The notes beneath the pieces are model-generated. The model worked only from the letters and a program-made list of their open reading frames with translations, ran no database searches and was not told the DNA's origin. A DNA stretch of 64,000 bases, from NCBI GenBank assembly GCA_033961575.1, contig CM066737.1, forward strand, positions 58,176,771 through 58,240,770. Reading direction: 5' to 3'. Within the stretch, counting starts at the first letter, position 1. Each line of letters starts with the position of its first letter. This DNA is from Aselliscus stoliczkanus (Eukaryota; Chordata; Mammalia; Chiroptera; Hipposideridae). Position numbers and translations under genes: made by a program. Positions 34,698-47,531 of this stretch are shown here, piece after piece.

Positions 34698-36313
34698 TAA
34701 ATCAGTTGCATTTGTATACACCAATAATAAACTACAAGAAGAATCAGGAAATGAATCCCTTTTACAATTGCTTCAACAAAAAAAAATATCTAGGAATCAA
34801 TTTAACTAAAGAAGTAAAAGATCTGTATTCAGAAAATTATGAGACACTGAAGAGAGAAATCAAAGAAGATACAAATAAATGGAAACACCTGCCATGCTCA
34901 TGGATAGGAAGAATTAATATAGTTAAAATGTCAATACTACCTAAAGCAATATATAGATTCAATGCAATTCCAATCAAACTACCAAGGACTTTTTTCTCAG
35001 AAATAGAACATAGAATCCTAAAATTTATATGGAGCCACAAAAGACCCCGAATAGCTATGGCAATGTTGAGATATAAGAACAAATTGGGAGGCATCGCACT
35101 ACCTGACATCAGAACATACTACAAGGCTACAGCAATCAAAACAGTATGGTACTGACATAAAAACAGACACATAGACCAATGGAATAGAATAGAGAGTCCA
35201 GGAATAAACCCACCTATATACGGTCATTTAATCTATGACAATGGAAGCAAGAATTTACACTGGAGTAAAGATAGTCTATTTAATAAATGTCGCTGGGAAA
35301 ATTGGACTGACATGTGCAATATAATGAAGATGGACCACCTACTTACACCATATACGAGAACAAACTCAAAAGGGAGTAAAGACTTAAATGTAAGACCTGA
35401 AACCATAAAACTCCTAGAAGAAAACATAGGGAGTAAGTTTGCAGACATTACCCTGAGTAATATTTTTACTGATATATCCCCTTGGGCAAGGGAAATAAAA
35501 GAAAAAAATGAATATATGGGATTACATCAAACTTAAAAGTTTTTTCACAGCAAAGGAAATCATCAATAAAACAAAAAGGCAGCCTACTGAATGGGAGAAG
35601 ATATTTGCCAACGATATATCTGATAAGGGGTTGATATCCAAAACTTATAAAACACTCATGCAACTCAACACCAAAAAAACAAACAACCCAATTAAAAAAT
35701 GGGCAGAGGATATGAAGAGGCATTTCTCTAAAGAGGACATACAGATGGCCAACAGGCATATGAAAAAATGTTCAACTTCACTAATCATCAGAGAAATGCA
35801 AATAAAAGGCACAATGAGATACCACCTCACTCCAGTCAGAATGGCTATCATCAACAAATCAACAAACAACAAGTGCTGGCAAGGGTGTGGAGGAAAGGGA
35901 ACCCTGGTGCACTGTTGGTGGGACTGCAGATTGGTGCAGCCATTATGGAAATCAGTATGGAGGTATCTCAAAAAACTGGAAATGGAATTGCCGTATGACC
36001 CAGCCATTCCACTCTGGGTATCTACCCAGAGGAATCCAAGACGCTAATTCGAAAAAATATATGCACCCCTATGTTTATTGCAGCGCTATTTACAATAGAC
36101 AAAACTTGGAAACAACCGAAATGCCCTTCGGTGGATGAGTGGATTAATAAACTGTGGTACATTTATACAACGGAGTATTACTCTGCTATAAAGAAGAATG
36201 AAATCGTACCATTTGCAACGATATGGATGGACCTAGAGACTATTATGTTAAGTGAAGTAAGTCAGTCGGAGAAAGACAAATATCATATGATCTCACTTAT
36301 ATGTGGAATTTGA
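34698..36313 (+). pseudogene. L1 ORF2 of copy B, part 2 (thumb and C-terminal domain)
   Basis: Continues the frame text from 26520 across the nested insert. Open pieces at 34706-35155, 35508-36047 and 36071-36313 cover the RT thumb ([16 protein letters not shown]), the middle region and the C-terminal CCHC-like part ([20 protein letters not shown], about 35870-35930). A CTGGG deletion/shift near 36010 and other frameshifts break it. Final codons end at TGA 36311-36313. Confidence 0.88.
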
Positions 36314-36830
36314 AAAACTGAATGAATGAGCAAAGGAAACAGAAACAGTGTCATAGATATACAGGAAAAGCAGGGTTGCTAGTTGGGAGGGGGGTGGGGA
36401 TGAGGGAGAAGGGGAAAGGATTAGACAGCATAAATAGGTAACTACAGTATTGTCACAGGGATATGAAAGACAGTTTGGGGAATATAATAATGTTGTAAAA
36501 ATTTTGTGGGGTATCAGAAGGTCACATGTCTTGTTAGGGAGATCACTTCATGGATGAAGTAGAGGCTTGATCACTGCACTGTATACCTGAAATTGATGTT
36601 GTATAATATTGTATGCCAACTGTAATTGAATATATAGATAGTCACGGGATGTGGATTGTACGGTAGAAGGGAGTCAAAGGAATTGTAATGGATAGTATGA
36701 TATGGGGGTAGGAGTGGGGTGGAGAATTGAAGGAGGGAGGTTGTCACTTTGAGGGGTAAAAAGTTTAAGTATTGCACTGTGTTGTACACCTGACGCTAAT
36801 TAAAATTTAAAGAAAACAACAAATATTGAG

Positions 36831-37494
36831 TATTAAATGTTTGGGGGAATGACAGATATTTGCAGTTCTTCATTCATGGCCATGTTTGTCCAACTGTTCC
36901 CGCTTGGAAGTCCATTCCTTTCATGGCTCTCCAACCATCTCCACCTTCATATGCCCCAATGACCAGAAACTCGCACCCAACAGAGTCATAATCAGGGGTG
37001 AGAATAGGAAAGTAGCCAGGGAGTGGGAGACAAGTGTGGGAGGTCAGACTTTGAGCTGGTTTTCACTCTCTGGGCAGACGGAGTAGGGCAGTGGGGATTG
37101 CAGAGGTATTCAGAAGAAGTAGGATAAACAGCACAGAGTAGAAGAGGCCATGGCTATCCCATGATCCCACCTAGTCTCAGCCATCCCCACTCCACAGACA
37201 AATGCATATGAAAGTGCAGATAGGGTACAAAGCGAGTATCCAAGTACTCAGTCAGGCCCAGGATATAAATGTTATTACCAATATATCCTGATTGAAACAT
37301 TCCACTTCAAGGTCCACCCACTTTACCCCTAAACCTTACTCCAGGTTTCTCTTCTACCAGCCACTTCCCTGGAAAGACTTAAAAATATTTCAGTTCCTAG
37401 TTTTTGAAGGTAATCAAGGTGTTTTACTGGGCGTTGACAAGGCATAGGCTCAAATTATAGAACAAGGGAATTATACACATGAACTTAACTATAG

Positions 37495-37497
<3 letters not shown>
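36831..37497. other. Intergenic, nothing identified
   Basis: Unique-looking sequence. The short ORF at 36886-37086 has no recognisable features. Confidence 0.5.
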
Positions 37498-37546
<49 letters not shown>

Positions 37547-37620
37547 CTCTCTCTCGCTCTCGCTCTCGCTCTCGCTCTCTCCCTCTCCCTCTCCTTCCCC
37601 CTCTCCCTCTCTCTCTCTTC
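37498..37620. repeat. (CT)n / (CTCTCG)n polypyrimidine microsatellite
   Basis: About 120 bp of nearly pure CT with CG-containing variants in the middle and a CCCTCT-rich end. The 'protein' read through it is an artefact of Ser-Leu repeats. Confidence 0.95.
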
Positions 37621-38270
37621 CTTCCCCCAGCTCTTTCTCTTTCCCTCTCTTAATGTCAAGAGTTTCTTCTTGAAAAATATGGCCTCAATTCATTCGTAAA
37701 CCTGAAAGAAGCAATATGATTGATAAACTAAGGTACATTCTCAGGCCAGGGATTTCTGGTTTCCAGAGAATTCTGACATCTTCATACACTGTGTCAGAGG
37801 ATAGGGGGAGTAGTTTAAATATCCCTGCTTCCAACACCTCTTTCTGTGGCCCACCTGCATCCACCCCCTCCTATGGGCTAGCTGCCCAGAGAAGATTCTT
37901 AATGATGTGATTATTCTAATTCAATTAGCAGGGAATGAAAGGAACAAAAGATTACTATTTTGCAGTTGGCTGGTTATTCAAAATCATCCTACCTTAAAAT
38001 GTCAACTAATTAGGAGATGCTGGGAGGGAGAGGTTTTGCTTGAGTACTTAAACCTTATTCTCAGACCTCACTATGATTATTGATATTATACTTCAACAAA
38101 ATAAACCGAAAACATATTACATACCCAATTTTATTTGAAGACTGAATTGTTATTATTCTTACCTTAGCCAGACATTAGATTCATAATGTGCAAAATCATA
38201 AGAACAATTAGTTCCCAAATTAGCATTATCTTAGGCAGTAACTAGTTCTCTTTAATTCCTTTGTGGTCTT
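37621..38270. other. Intergenic, nothing identified
   Basis: No gene or confident repeat. Confidence 0.5.
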
Positions 38271-38287
38271 TAAAGTTGTAATAGTCT

Positions 38288-38740
38288 GGGCCGGCCGAGT
38301 GGCGCATTGGTTAAGCGCTGGTTTTGGGATGCCAGCGGCCCCGGTTCGGATCCCACATGAGGGCCAGTGACACTGCCCTCTACAGCTAACAACAGCTCCA
38401 CCTGGAGCTGGGCTGTGCGAGCCCCGGTGATGGTGTGGGCTGCAGCCCCTGCTGCAGTGGGCTGCCATAAGCTACAGTGAGTGGCCCGCAGCCAGTGTGA
38501 GCGGCTGGCAGCCAAGCGTGAGCTGCCAATAGCTGCGATGAGCGACATCCAGAGGCCAGCGACCGATCTGCCTCATCCGGGAAGAGCGCAATGATGATAC
38601 CAACAGTGAAGCAACATCCTCCGCAACTAAAAACTGAAGAACAAGAAGACGGCAACTTGTCTGTTCCCCTTCCCCGATTCCCCAACGCTGCTCCCCTCCA
38701 CCAATTCCCCAATAAAATCTTTAAAAAAAAAATAAATAAA
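38288..38740 (+). mobile_element. Long-form T+ SINE
   Basis: Head 'gggccggccgagtggcgcat', B box 'ggttcggatcc', body, AATAAA-TCTTT-A tail with (aaat)n. Exact target-site duplication 'taaagttgtaatagtct' at 38271-38287 and 38741-38757. Intact boxes and an exact duplication make it one of the youngest SINEs here. Confidence 0.95.
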
Positions 38741-38931
38741 TAAAGTTGTAATAGTCTTTGGATATATTTAACTCTCAACTTATAAATGATCAGGAAGCTG
38801 AAAGAGTAATGTATGTTTGAAAAAAATACAATTGGAAGAGACTTAATGGCTACAGAATGAAATGCAGAGTAGCTCTTCTGCTCTCTGGGGAAAGGCATAT
38901 GCAAGGAAAAGCAGCATCCTCGGTGAGAATT

Positions 38932-39130
38932 TTGATTAAAATTTACTGAGCACTTAATATGTTCCAGCCACTATTCTATACTTCTTGTATCATTTATACC
39001 TTACAAACATAAGGATGTTTGTTTTCCTAATTATTCACATAAGGAAAATGCATAAAGAGGTTAAGTGACTTGCTCAAAGTCTTACACAAAGCAATAAATC
39101 CAGGACTTGTACCTATGCGGTCTGACTAGA
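38932..39130 (-). mobile_element. MIR SINE remnant
   Basis: Reverse-orientation MIR text: 'tactgagcacttaatatgtt', 'aaagaggttaagtgacttgc' and 'tcaaagtcttacacaaagc'. Confidence 0.8.
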
Positions 39131-39191
39131 GACAAAAGGCTACACTCAGTCTCTGGCAATAAATTATTAAATTATACTATAACCAAGTTGG

Positions 39192-39297
39192 GTTTGTTTT
39201 TTTTCGAGGGCAGTGTCACTGGCCCTCACATGTGGGATCCGAACGGGGGCCACAGGCGTCCCAAGCCAGCGCCCAACCACCGTACCACTCAGCCGGC
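39192..39297 (-). mobile_element. Short-form tRNA-head SINE
   Basis: Reverse copy: T run, then 'gagggcagtgtcactggccc', ending 'cactcagccggccc'. Flanked by 'ccaagttgg' at 39183-39191 and 39298-39306. Confidence 0.85.
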
Positions 39298-39479
39298 CCA
39301 AGTTGGTTTTTTTTAAGAAGGGAAATATAGACACACACATTCAAGAGTTTTGAAATAATGTTTCCCTTTAAAAACTAAACAATTAAAAGCCAGCCACAAT
39401 GGTTGTTAAGAGTAGTCTGTAGGACCCAATTAAAGGACTGCTTGCTGAGTTATAACAGCAGAATACCACAACCCATCAT

Positions 39480-40120
39480 GCCAGTCAAAGTTGAGTGGGG
39501 ACCAGCCAGATGAAGGGGAAGAAAGGGATTGTTCCAAGCAGAAGGGACAACATGTTCCAAACCTAGGAGGTAAGAGACAGCATGATGTGCTAAGAGAACA
39601 TGAAACAACAACAACAAAAAAGTTCAGAATGACCAAAGCAGTGGAGAAGATTAGGTAGGGATAGGGCTATGGAAGGCTTGGTTGTTTGGACCTTATCCCC
39701 AGTGCTGTGGGAAGCAGCTGTTGAGATGTTTTAAGTCAGATGTGAAGGAACTCGGATTTTGGCTTCAGACACCTGTTGAAGGGGGAGAAGGGAGAGGAGG
39801 TGGGGGAGGGGAAGGAAGAGTTGGAAGAGGAAGTAGAGGAGCTCAGGTTGAAAAAAAGAGTTCTCTGAACCTGTGAGTTGTCCAAATGGATGGTGACCAG
39901 CTGATCATATGGATCTGGAGTTCTGTACGAGGTCTACACTGGGAGATCAAGATGTGGGTTTCTTCAGCCTACAGATCCCCAAGGGTGGATCAGCTGGCTA
40001 AAGGAAGCCAGACCATGAAAATGGAGAAGGGAAATGGGGAAAGGGTGAAAACCAGAGGCTCAGGCAGCAGAGGTCAAATGTGTGTCTCATGGTGTGGAAA
40101 AGAACGACTTTTCTAACATT
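39480..40120 (-). mobile_element. Possible L2 or similar ancient repeat
   Basis: Text such as 'gggattgttccaagcagaag', 'aggcttggttgtttggacct' and later 'ggagttctgtacgaggtcta' resembles reverse L2-type or associated ancient repeats. Diverged and interrupted by a GGGGA-rich stretch at 39780-39840. Confidence 0.4.
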
Positions 40121-40384
40121 CCCAAGTCAATATCACTTCTTTTGTTAATACTTTGGTTTCCTATTTACTGTGTCTGTGTTTCTGGAAGGGGGGCAGTCTG
40201 GGGTGGGGGCTGTCATCCTTTTACTCTCCATGTATTCTGTGAGGCTTTGGGGCTCTTGGTGTTTCTTCTCTTTTGAGGAAGGCAGTTTCTTTTTCTTTCT
40301 TTTTTTCTTTTTTTCTCTTCAAGGCTGTTTGTTTAGTTCTGTCTGCCAGAGGATGTCGGCAGGGACTTCCTAGACATGTACATT

Positions 40385-40600
40385 AAGATGCAGCATAAAC
40401 TAGTGGGGAAAAACATAGGCTTTGGGGATAGTTCAGACTCTCTCTCCACTAATTTTTAGCTGTGTACACATTAGCAAAGATGCTTAACTTTTCTGAGTCT
40501 CTATTTCCTCATCTCTAAACTAGTACCTATCCTCAATGAGATTTTGTAAAAACTGAACTAGATAACACAGAAAACTTTCACAACTGTAATTATTATTATT
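40385..40600 (+). mobile_element. MIR SINE remnant
   Basis: 'aaaaacataggctttgggga', 'tttagctgtgtacacattag', 'ctatttcctcatctctaaac' in MIR order. Diverged. Confidence 0.75.
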
Positions 40601-41470
40601 ATCACTTCTGTTTTTATCATTCCTCCTCCAGGATATCTTCAGCCTACCATCCTATGGATTTTATGCCAGGAATCAAGGGGAAGAGTGCCTGAGAAGTACA
40701 CTGCATGCAAGTTCAATAATAAACTTTGTGCTTTCCAGATGAAGAGAAGCCACAGAGCTAGTTTGTGACTGATGAGGAAGTACTGGGTATTGATTCTGAA
40801 AGTACAAGGTAAGGGTTCCCTTTCCCAAGATACTATCTGATACATTATGATGTGGGAAGTTCTCACATTGGTTTTGAGTCCCCGAATCCTTATTGATGAG
40901 ATTTTTATTGTATGGTCAGCCAGTAAGCCAGTTCTAGACTCATCCTTTAAAATAAAACTAAAAAGGTGAAACAGTTTTCTGGACTTCAAAGGCCTGGGGG
41001 TCGGGTAGGGAGGCCTCTAGATCCAGGTAACAGAAAGGCACTTCTCCAATTAGTGGTAAGGATTGTCCTGGTAACCTAATGATTCACATGACTTAAAAAT
41101 ACACCCAAAAGTAATATTTGCATTTCAAAGAAACCCATGTTTTTCAAAATTCGCTTCTAAAAACATTTATTTCAATAGGAAAAAATGAAATTAAGATCTA
41201 GTAAAGTTGAGACTTGCAATAGCACAAGCAATATTTGCTGCAGTAATTTCAATAATAAAGGTTTATCAGAGCTATAAGTATATAGCTATAAAACTTAGAC
41301 TTCAATGAACAAATTTAGGGTTTGAGTACATGGAGCATTTGCTCATGATTAATGGCTTTTCTTTTCCTTATCACCAAAAGCTCTATCATTATCACAAAGC
41401 TTTTTACACATTTTTATCAATTTTTATCACCCACTGTTAGGATAAACAAAGCTTAAAGACATCCTAACCT
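40601..41470. other. Intergenic, nothing identified
   Basis: AT-rich with a short CTTT-like run before it (about 40290). No gene recognised; the reverse ORF 40639-40989 looks like chance. Confidence 0.45.
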
Positions 41471-41560
41471 ATAGTACTACCCATGTATAATGCACATCCT
41501 TATTTTTGCTCACAAATTTGGTCAAAAAAAGTGCACATTATACATGGCAAAATATGGTAG
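41471..41560. mobile_element. Palindromic MITE-like element
   Basis: Left arm 'ccatgtataatgcac' (41481-41495) and right arm 'gtgcacattatacatgg' (41531-41547) are reverse complements apart from a 2-base insertion, around a 35-base loop. 'tag' trinucleotides flank it (41473 and 41558). Form fits a short non-autonomous DNA transposon; family not named. Confidence 0.55.
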
Positions 41561-42840
41561 TTCATGTGTTTTTAACCTTAAAAAAAATTACAGGTGATAT
41601 GTCTCTCGATTTTGATGGCATTAATACCAACAACTCTTTACATAATGCAAATTAGTTTTCTTAATTGATCTATCACCTTATATTCAATTTTAATTATGAA
41701 AACATGGTTGTGAAAGAAATGTTTGCACTGAATAAAAATAGTCTGTGAGCTGGAGCTTGGGAATCCTTGTTATGTAGACATTTTTTATAGATTCTTACAT
41801 AATATCCTATGAGTATAATGTGCTGTAATATTTAATTACCTCATAACATTAAAATGTATAAATTTTCATTATAAATGAAACTGGTTGGGGAGAGGAGAGT
41901 AATTTAATTAAAGTACAATTTCTTAATATTTAATTATTTTAACTAGATATGTGTTTTTAAAATGAGAAAGGACATATCCAATAACCTATCACTATTTATA
42001 GGGTCTTGGATAAGTTATTTACCCTCTCCTGATCTCATCTATCAAGTTAAGCAAGATAACTTGTGGTTTAGAGAGACAGAAATTTGTCCCCAGTCAAAAT
42101 TATATATATATATATGGAAGAGTTAGTGAAGATGAAGAAATGAGGGGCTCCTAAGCAACAAAATACCTGTGCCCTACCCCAACAGTGTCTCAAAGATGTG
42201 GCAAGCCTCAAATAGGACAGTCATGAGATATTCAACGACTCCAGCTTTGACAAAGATTTCTGTTTCTCTAGCATCGAGCAGGAGCACCAGAACCATCAAG
42301 CCTGAAATGGATTTGCAATCTGGAACAATGTGTATCTTAGCAGACCACGTGGGTGGGCGTGCCTTTCTAATACTCTAGCTCCCAAATTTTTACACTTGAA
42401 GAGTAAAGGAGTCACAAAAATAAATGAGGCTGATATTTCTTCTGTTTTAGCAAGATGGGAGCTCAAAGTTTAAATTCCTCCAAGGCACCTTCTATCCCCC
42501 AGAGCCCTAGATTACCACATGGATGTTAGATTAATGATTAATGGGCAGCCAATTTCTCAGGCTTGCAAGGTCCCTTTCCCTTAACACCTTCCCATCATCT
42601 GCTTGGGTCATTTTAGATTGTCTAGGTGAAAAACACCTGCCCTTCCTTTAGCAATTTCTCTGCTAATTTCAAGTAACTTGGATGAGAATTGTATGGCAGT
42701 CAAACTAACACCTGCTAAAACCTGTTCTAAGTGGACCAGAGCCACACATCCTATGTCTAAATGTCCCTCAACCTTTGTACCAGCTTCTAATCTCATTACA
42801 GGCAGAACACATTTTCATGAGATGCTAAACTGTGTGCCAC
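41561..42840. other. Intergenic, nothing identified
   Basis: AT-rich with a (TA)n run at about 42099-42114. ORFs at 42169 and 42678 have no recognisable features. Confidence 0.45.
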
Positions 42841-43880
42841 ACAGTCCCCCTCCAAAATTTATACATTGAAGGAGGAAATTTGACTCTTTGTCAGGTTAGT
42901 GAGAAAAAAACTAGCCTCTGAGGAAGACTGTTCCTGAGGCCACCACAAGATGATTAGAGAATAACCAGCACTTTACTCTTTTTGTTTTGTTTATGGAGAA
43001 AGTGGGCATTTCCTGATATACTGCACCACAGCTAGTAATTCTGAAGTTAAGGCCTTGTGGGAGGAACCCATGGATAGGAACACATTTTTATTGAAAGAAT
43101 GCAGACTGGTTAGTTATAGTAGAGGTAGTAGACACTACAGCTACCCTGTCCAGTTTCCATTTACTGGGTTAGTACATCCATATCCTAGCTGTTCTGAGCA
43201 TTGGCTACTGAAGACTCATAGTTGCACACTTGTCAGAGGATACCTGTGAACTGAAACCCTTCACCCCTCGTGCCACCTCATCCATACACACTGTCTTGCA
43301 GTGTCCATAAAAGTCTGGCTTCTTTGTTTCAAAATGGATCAATTCTGTAGTGCCCTTCATGTCCCAGAGCTGCCCTGGGCTCAGTCTGAGACTGTACTTC
43401 AGCTGAACTACATCTGTGCCTAGTTTCTACCCCTGTCCTATGCTGCTCTCCTCCCCTCCATACAGGTTTCATCTGAGAATGCTCTCTCAATAAACCACAA
43501 CTCAAGTCTTGTTAGGGAGACCACTTCATGGACGGTGTAGAGGCCTGACCTTTGCACAGTACATCTGAAGCTGCCACTGAGTAATATTATATGTCAACTA
43601 TAATTTAATACATATATAGTCATGGGATGTGGAGTTTAGCGTGGGAATGGAACCAATGGAATTGTAATAGATATGTATGATATCAGGGGTGAAGGGGCAG
43701 TGGACGGGGGAGGAGAGTTGTCACTTTGTAGGGGGTGAAAAGGATAACTGTTGCATTGTTTTGTACACCTGAAACTAATAATAATAATTTTTTAAAAATT
43801 GAATAAAAATCAATCAATCAATAAATAAACCACTTTCACCAGCATCCCTATCTCAGGCTCTGCTTCTAGGGAACCCCATT
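42841..43880 (+). mobile_element. Possible LTR remnant, split by an L1 3' end
   Basis: 'ataaaagtctggcttc' (about 43307), a C/T-rich stretch, 'caataaaccac' (43488) and, after the L1 stub, 'tctgcttctagggaacccca' give the order TATA-like, poly(A) signal, U5-like terminus of a retroviral LTR. No clean left end or duplication found. Confidence 0.4.
43499..43823 (+). mobile_element. 5'-truncated L1, 3' UTR only
   Basis: Matches the 3' UTR of copies A and B from 'tcttgttagggagaccactt' to 'ttgtacacctgaaactaata'. Target-site duplication 'aataaaccac' at 43489-43498 and 43824-43833. Only about 290 bp of L1 integrated. Confidence 0.9.
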
Positions 43881-46106
43881 TAAGACACAATGGTGTTAAT
43901 TTATGTTTCATCTCTATGTCTGTCTGTGTTCTCCACTTTCCCTTTCTCAGTTAAACCAAGTCAGTACTTCCTTGTTTCAGAGAAAATTTGTCACAGGACT
44001 TTCCAGATTTTGTTCCTCCCAAAACACAAATCCATTGTTAATAACAGAGCTTAGGGTGTAAGGGAGTTTGCTCACACTAAAGAGAAATCCCCATTCCCAC
44101 TACAGGGGAAAAGAGAGAGGTCTCTGAGTCTCTTGAGCAAATGGGAACTCTAGCCTGCTCCCTGACAGCCTAGAGAAGAGGAAGAACTCAAAGTTGATGG
44201 CCATATGATGTACCTTAAAGACTGGCTCCTACAAAGGGCTCCCAGCCTCACCAAATTCTTGTGCCCTCTGTGCCAACGATAGCACAAAATCAGCTTAACT
44301 GGCCCATCTGGAAACCTGGATGATGGATATCACAGCTATAACTAGTGTGAAACAATATCCCCTGGTAAGCCTATGTAGATTTTAAATGGAGTTATTTTTT
44401 AGAAAATCAAAACACCTAATATTTCTTTCACACCTGAGTCTGAGAATTAACTTTCATACCTGCTACATGAAAGGCCAACAAAAAGGGAAGATTATGACTA
44501 TTATATTTCATTATTATGAAATAATCGATTAAAATATTTATGAAGCATTTTCACTAATAAAAGGCATAACCTTAAGTGTAATCTGAAAAAAATAATTCCA
44601 GGATAACATATACAGTATAATTGCAATAATGTTCAACACACATCCACCTTCTTACAAGGGGAGAAAGACAAGGAACGGTAATTATTGGTGGCTTATTTTT
44701 ATTTTTTTCCTTACAGTTTTCTGTATTTTCTAAACTTTTTTGTAGGCACAATTAATGTCTTTCGAATCAGCTGGTCTCTTCTTGTTCTGCTCTCCACCAT
44801 GGGTCAGTGGGTACAAGCAGTACCAGGGGCCAGCCCCAATAACCAGTTCCTCGGCCATCAAGCCAAAATTTTGAGAATGGCCCTTGTTGCAGCTGTTGCC
44901 AGTATCTCAGGCTAGTGAAAACCTGTGGGAAGCAGCGGGAGTCTGAAACAGCAGTGAAGCTGGATCTAGGGGGCGGGGTATTGGGGATGAGGGAAGAAGG
45001 AAACGAGGCATTGGGCTTCTCCTGCTTTTGCATGGATAGCCCCCACCAATGGACACGGATCGGCAGAAATGGCCTGACCAAAGCCAGAATCAGACAGGAA
45101 CAAACAGGAGACAATGGGACTTATTTATTGCTCCAGTGGATGCACCAACACCAGAATATGGGTCCAAAACCGGCCCTTTCCCTGTCCTCAGTCCAGGTTG
45201 TCAGGCCTGTCCCTCACCTAACCGTTCCTTCTCGCTCCTTTCCCCAATAACAGCTTCCGCCCCTCAGCTTTCTCAAGTCACGGATGCCAACCATTTCTCC
45301 TTTCTGCTACTGGTACTGCCCTGACTTTGCAAGGCACTGAAACTAAAAAGAGGCTGGGTTCCGGTGTTTATATGGAGAAACAGAGAAGCGCCTCCAAAAT
45401 GGAAAATTGTGCTGCTACCCTCCATCTTCACTCCAAGAGTCTCCAATCAACACCCACCCGCATACTGACCTAAGGAATCAGGACCGGTTTCCACCTCGTC
45501 CTCCTCCATCCTCCTCCATCCGTGCCCACAGTCACGCCACCTCCAAGGAAATAGGGAGCTGCTTACCTGAGCAAGAATCGCTATCTGGACTGAGACTTCA
45601 GCACAAAGGCTCCTGGCCACGTGAGGTCACAGCACTGGTGAGTTCAAGCCCCAAATTTCCCCTCCTATTATTAGCAAACCAGAGGGCTATCTGCCAGCTC
45701 CCTCCTCCTCCCCTACCACCACGCAAGATACTGTAGCCCATTTAGTCTTTGAACACCCAACAAAGGTACTGACTTTCTCTGACTACTGGAAAAGGCAGCA
45801 TCTTCTCCACAGCTACTGACCAATTATACTGCTTCTCTGGTGGAATTGTTCCCTTCTTTTCTGGGCTCCCTCCACTTTTTTTTTTCCTTTGGAATCACTA
45901 ATATTTATCTCTGTAGTCCTGAAAAATACCTGGAAAGGGGGGTGGGAAAAGGGAAGTCAGGAAAGGAAGCAGAAAGTAGGAATGGATTTTTGCTATTTTC
46001 TTGTTATCACTATTCTGTTTCTTTTTTTAAACACAAATATGCACTTTTATCAGAAAATATGATAAGAACATTTTCATTTAAGGAAAAAAGATTCATTTTC
46101 TTTTTT
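43881..46106. other. Intergenic; GC-richer segment at 44.8-45.7 kb
   Basis: No gene assigned. 44760-45740 is less AT-rich than its surroundings and has overlapping short ORFs on both strands (44685-44915, 44915-45250, 45407-45736) and a donor-like 'ctggtgagt' near 45638, so a non-coding exon or regulatory element is possible. I recognise no protein family. Confidence 0.4.
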
Positions 46107-46116
46107 AAAAGGCATG

Positions 46117-47531
46117 AATCCATTTTAACATGTGTGAGGTGGTATCTCATTGTGGTTTTGATTTGCATTTCCCTTATAACTAGTGATACTGAGCATCTTT
46201 TCATATATCTGTTGTCCATCTGTGTGTCTTCCTTGGAAAAGTATCTCTTAAGGTCCTCTGCCCATTTTTTATTAGATTGTTTGTTTTGTTGTTGTTGTTG
46301 TTGTTGTGGAGTTGTATGAGTTTTTTATATATTTTGGATATTATCCCCTTAAAGGAGGTATCGTTTACACATATCTTCTCCCATTTGGTTAGTTGCTTTT
46401 TATTTTGTTGATGGTTTCTTTTGCTGTGCAGAAGCTTTTTAGTTTGATGTAGTCCCATTTCTTTATTGTTTCTTTTATTTCCTTTGCTTTTGTGGTCAAG
46501 TTCACAACAACCCCTCAGAGATCAAGGTCCATAAATTTAGTTCCTATGTTTTCTTCTATGTATTTTATTGTTTCAGGCATTATAGTCAAGTCTTTAATCC
46601 ATTTTGGGCTATTTTTTGTGTATAATGTCAGATAGCAATCTTGTTTCTTTTCTTTTCTTTTCTTTTCTTTTTTCATGCAGCTTTCCAGTTCTCCCAACAC
46701 CATTTATTGAAGAAACTTTCTTTTATTCATTGTATATTTTTGGCTCCTTTGTTGAAAATTAATTGCCTATGTATGAGTGGTTTTAGTTCTGGGCTCTCAA
46801 TTCTGTTAACATTTCTGTGTATCTGTTTTCCTGCTAATATCACATATTATCAATAAGACAAGAAATAACCAGTGTTGGAAGGGATTTGGAGAAAAGAGAA
46901 TCCTCATACACTGCTAGTAGAGGTATAAATTGGTACAACCAGCATGAAAAACAATATGGAGGTTTCTCAACCTACCATATGACCCAGCAATCCCTTTGCT
47001 GGGTATTTACTCCAAAATTTTGAAAACACTTATTTGTAAAGATATATGCACCCCTATGTTCACTGCAGCATTATTCAGAACAGTCAAGACATGGAAACAA
47101 CCTAACCTCAGCAGATGACTGGATAAATGGAATATATACAATGGAATACTACTCAGCCATCAAAAACAAAATATTGCCATTTGTGACATCATGGATGGAT
47201 CTTAAGAGTATTATGCTAAGTGAAATAAGTCAGACATAAAAGGACAAGAACTGTATGATTTCACTCATATGTGAGATATAAAATAAAAAGCAGCAAATGA
47301 ACAAATGAACACAACAGAAAACTTATAGCTACAGACAACAGAATGCTGGTTACCAACGGAGGATGAAGAGGGTAAAGGGTTCAAATACAAGGTGATGGAA
47401 GGAGGCAAGGCTTCAGGATGTGAGCACACAATGGAGTATACAGATGTTGTATTATAAAATTGTACACCTGAGATTTATATAATGCTATTAACCAGTTACC
47501 CCAATAAATTTAATAAAAATTTAAAAATTTA
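46117..47531 (+). mobile_element. Old L1 3' end with 5' inversion (twin priming)
   Basis: 46117-46850 is ORF2 sequence on the minus strand ('gaggtggtatctcattgtgg' and upstream regions in reverse). 46851-47531 is ORF2 C-terminal and 3' UTR sequence on the plus strand, starting 'caataagacaagaaataacc' and ending with an A-rich tail. The end of the inverted part and the start of the direct part are neighbours in L1, and the whole is flanked by 'aaaaggcatg' (46107-46116, 47532-47541). This is the signature of one insertion made by twin priming. Subfamily older than copies A-D. Confidence 0.88.

Larger units (their letters stand above)
21996..36817 (+). mobile_element. LINE-1 copy B (outer), near full length, split by L1 copy C
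   Basis: Target-site duplication 'aacaaatattgag' at 21983-21995 and 36818-36830 bounds the whole. Parts: 5' UTR 21996-23390, ORF1 23391-24254, ORF2 24311-26520, then copy C, then the rest of ORF2 34698-36313 and a 3' UTR ending in 'gttgtacacctgacgct' and an A-rich tail. Without the insert it is about 6.65 kb, a normal full-length L1. The 5' end has 'aagatggcgg' (22007-22016), a YY1-like site as at the start of other mammalian L1s. ORF2 carries several frameshifts and stops, so it is dead. Confidence 0.95.

Noticed and set aside
37479..37673. Ser-Leu repeat protein
   Set aside because: Translation of a (CT)n microsatellite.
39781..39840. Gly-rich coding region
   Set aside because: GGGGA/GGAGG-rich low-complexity DNA inside an old repeat.
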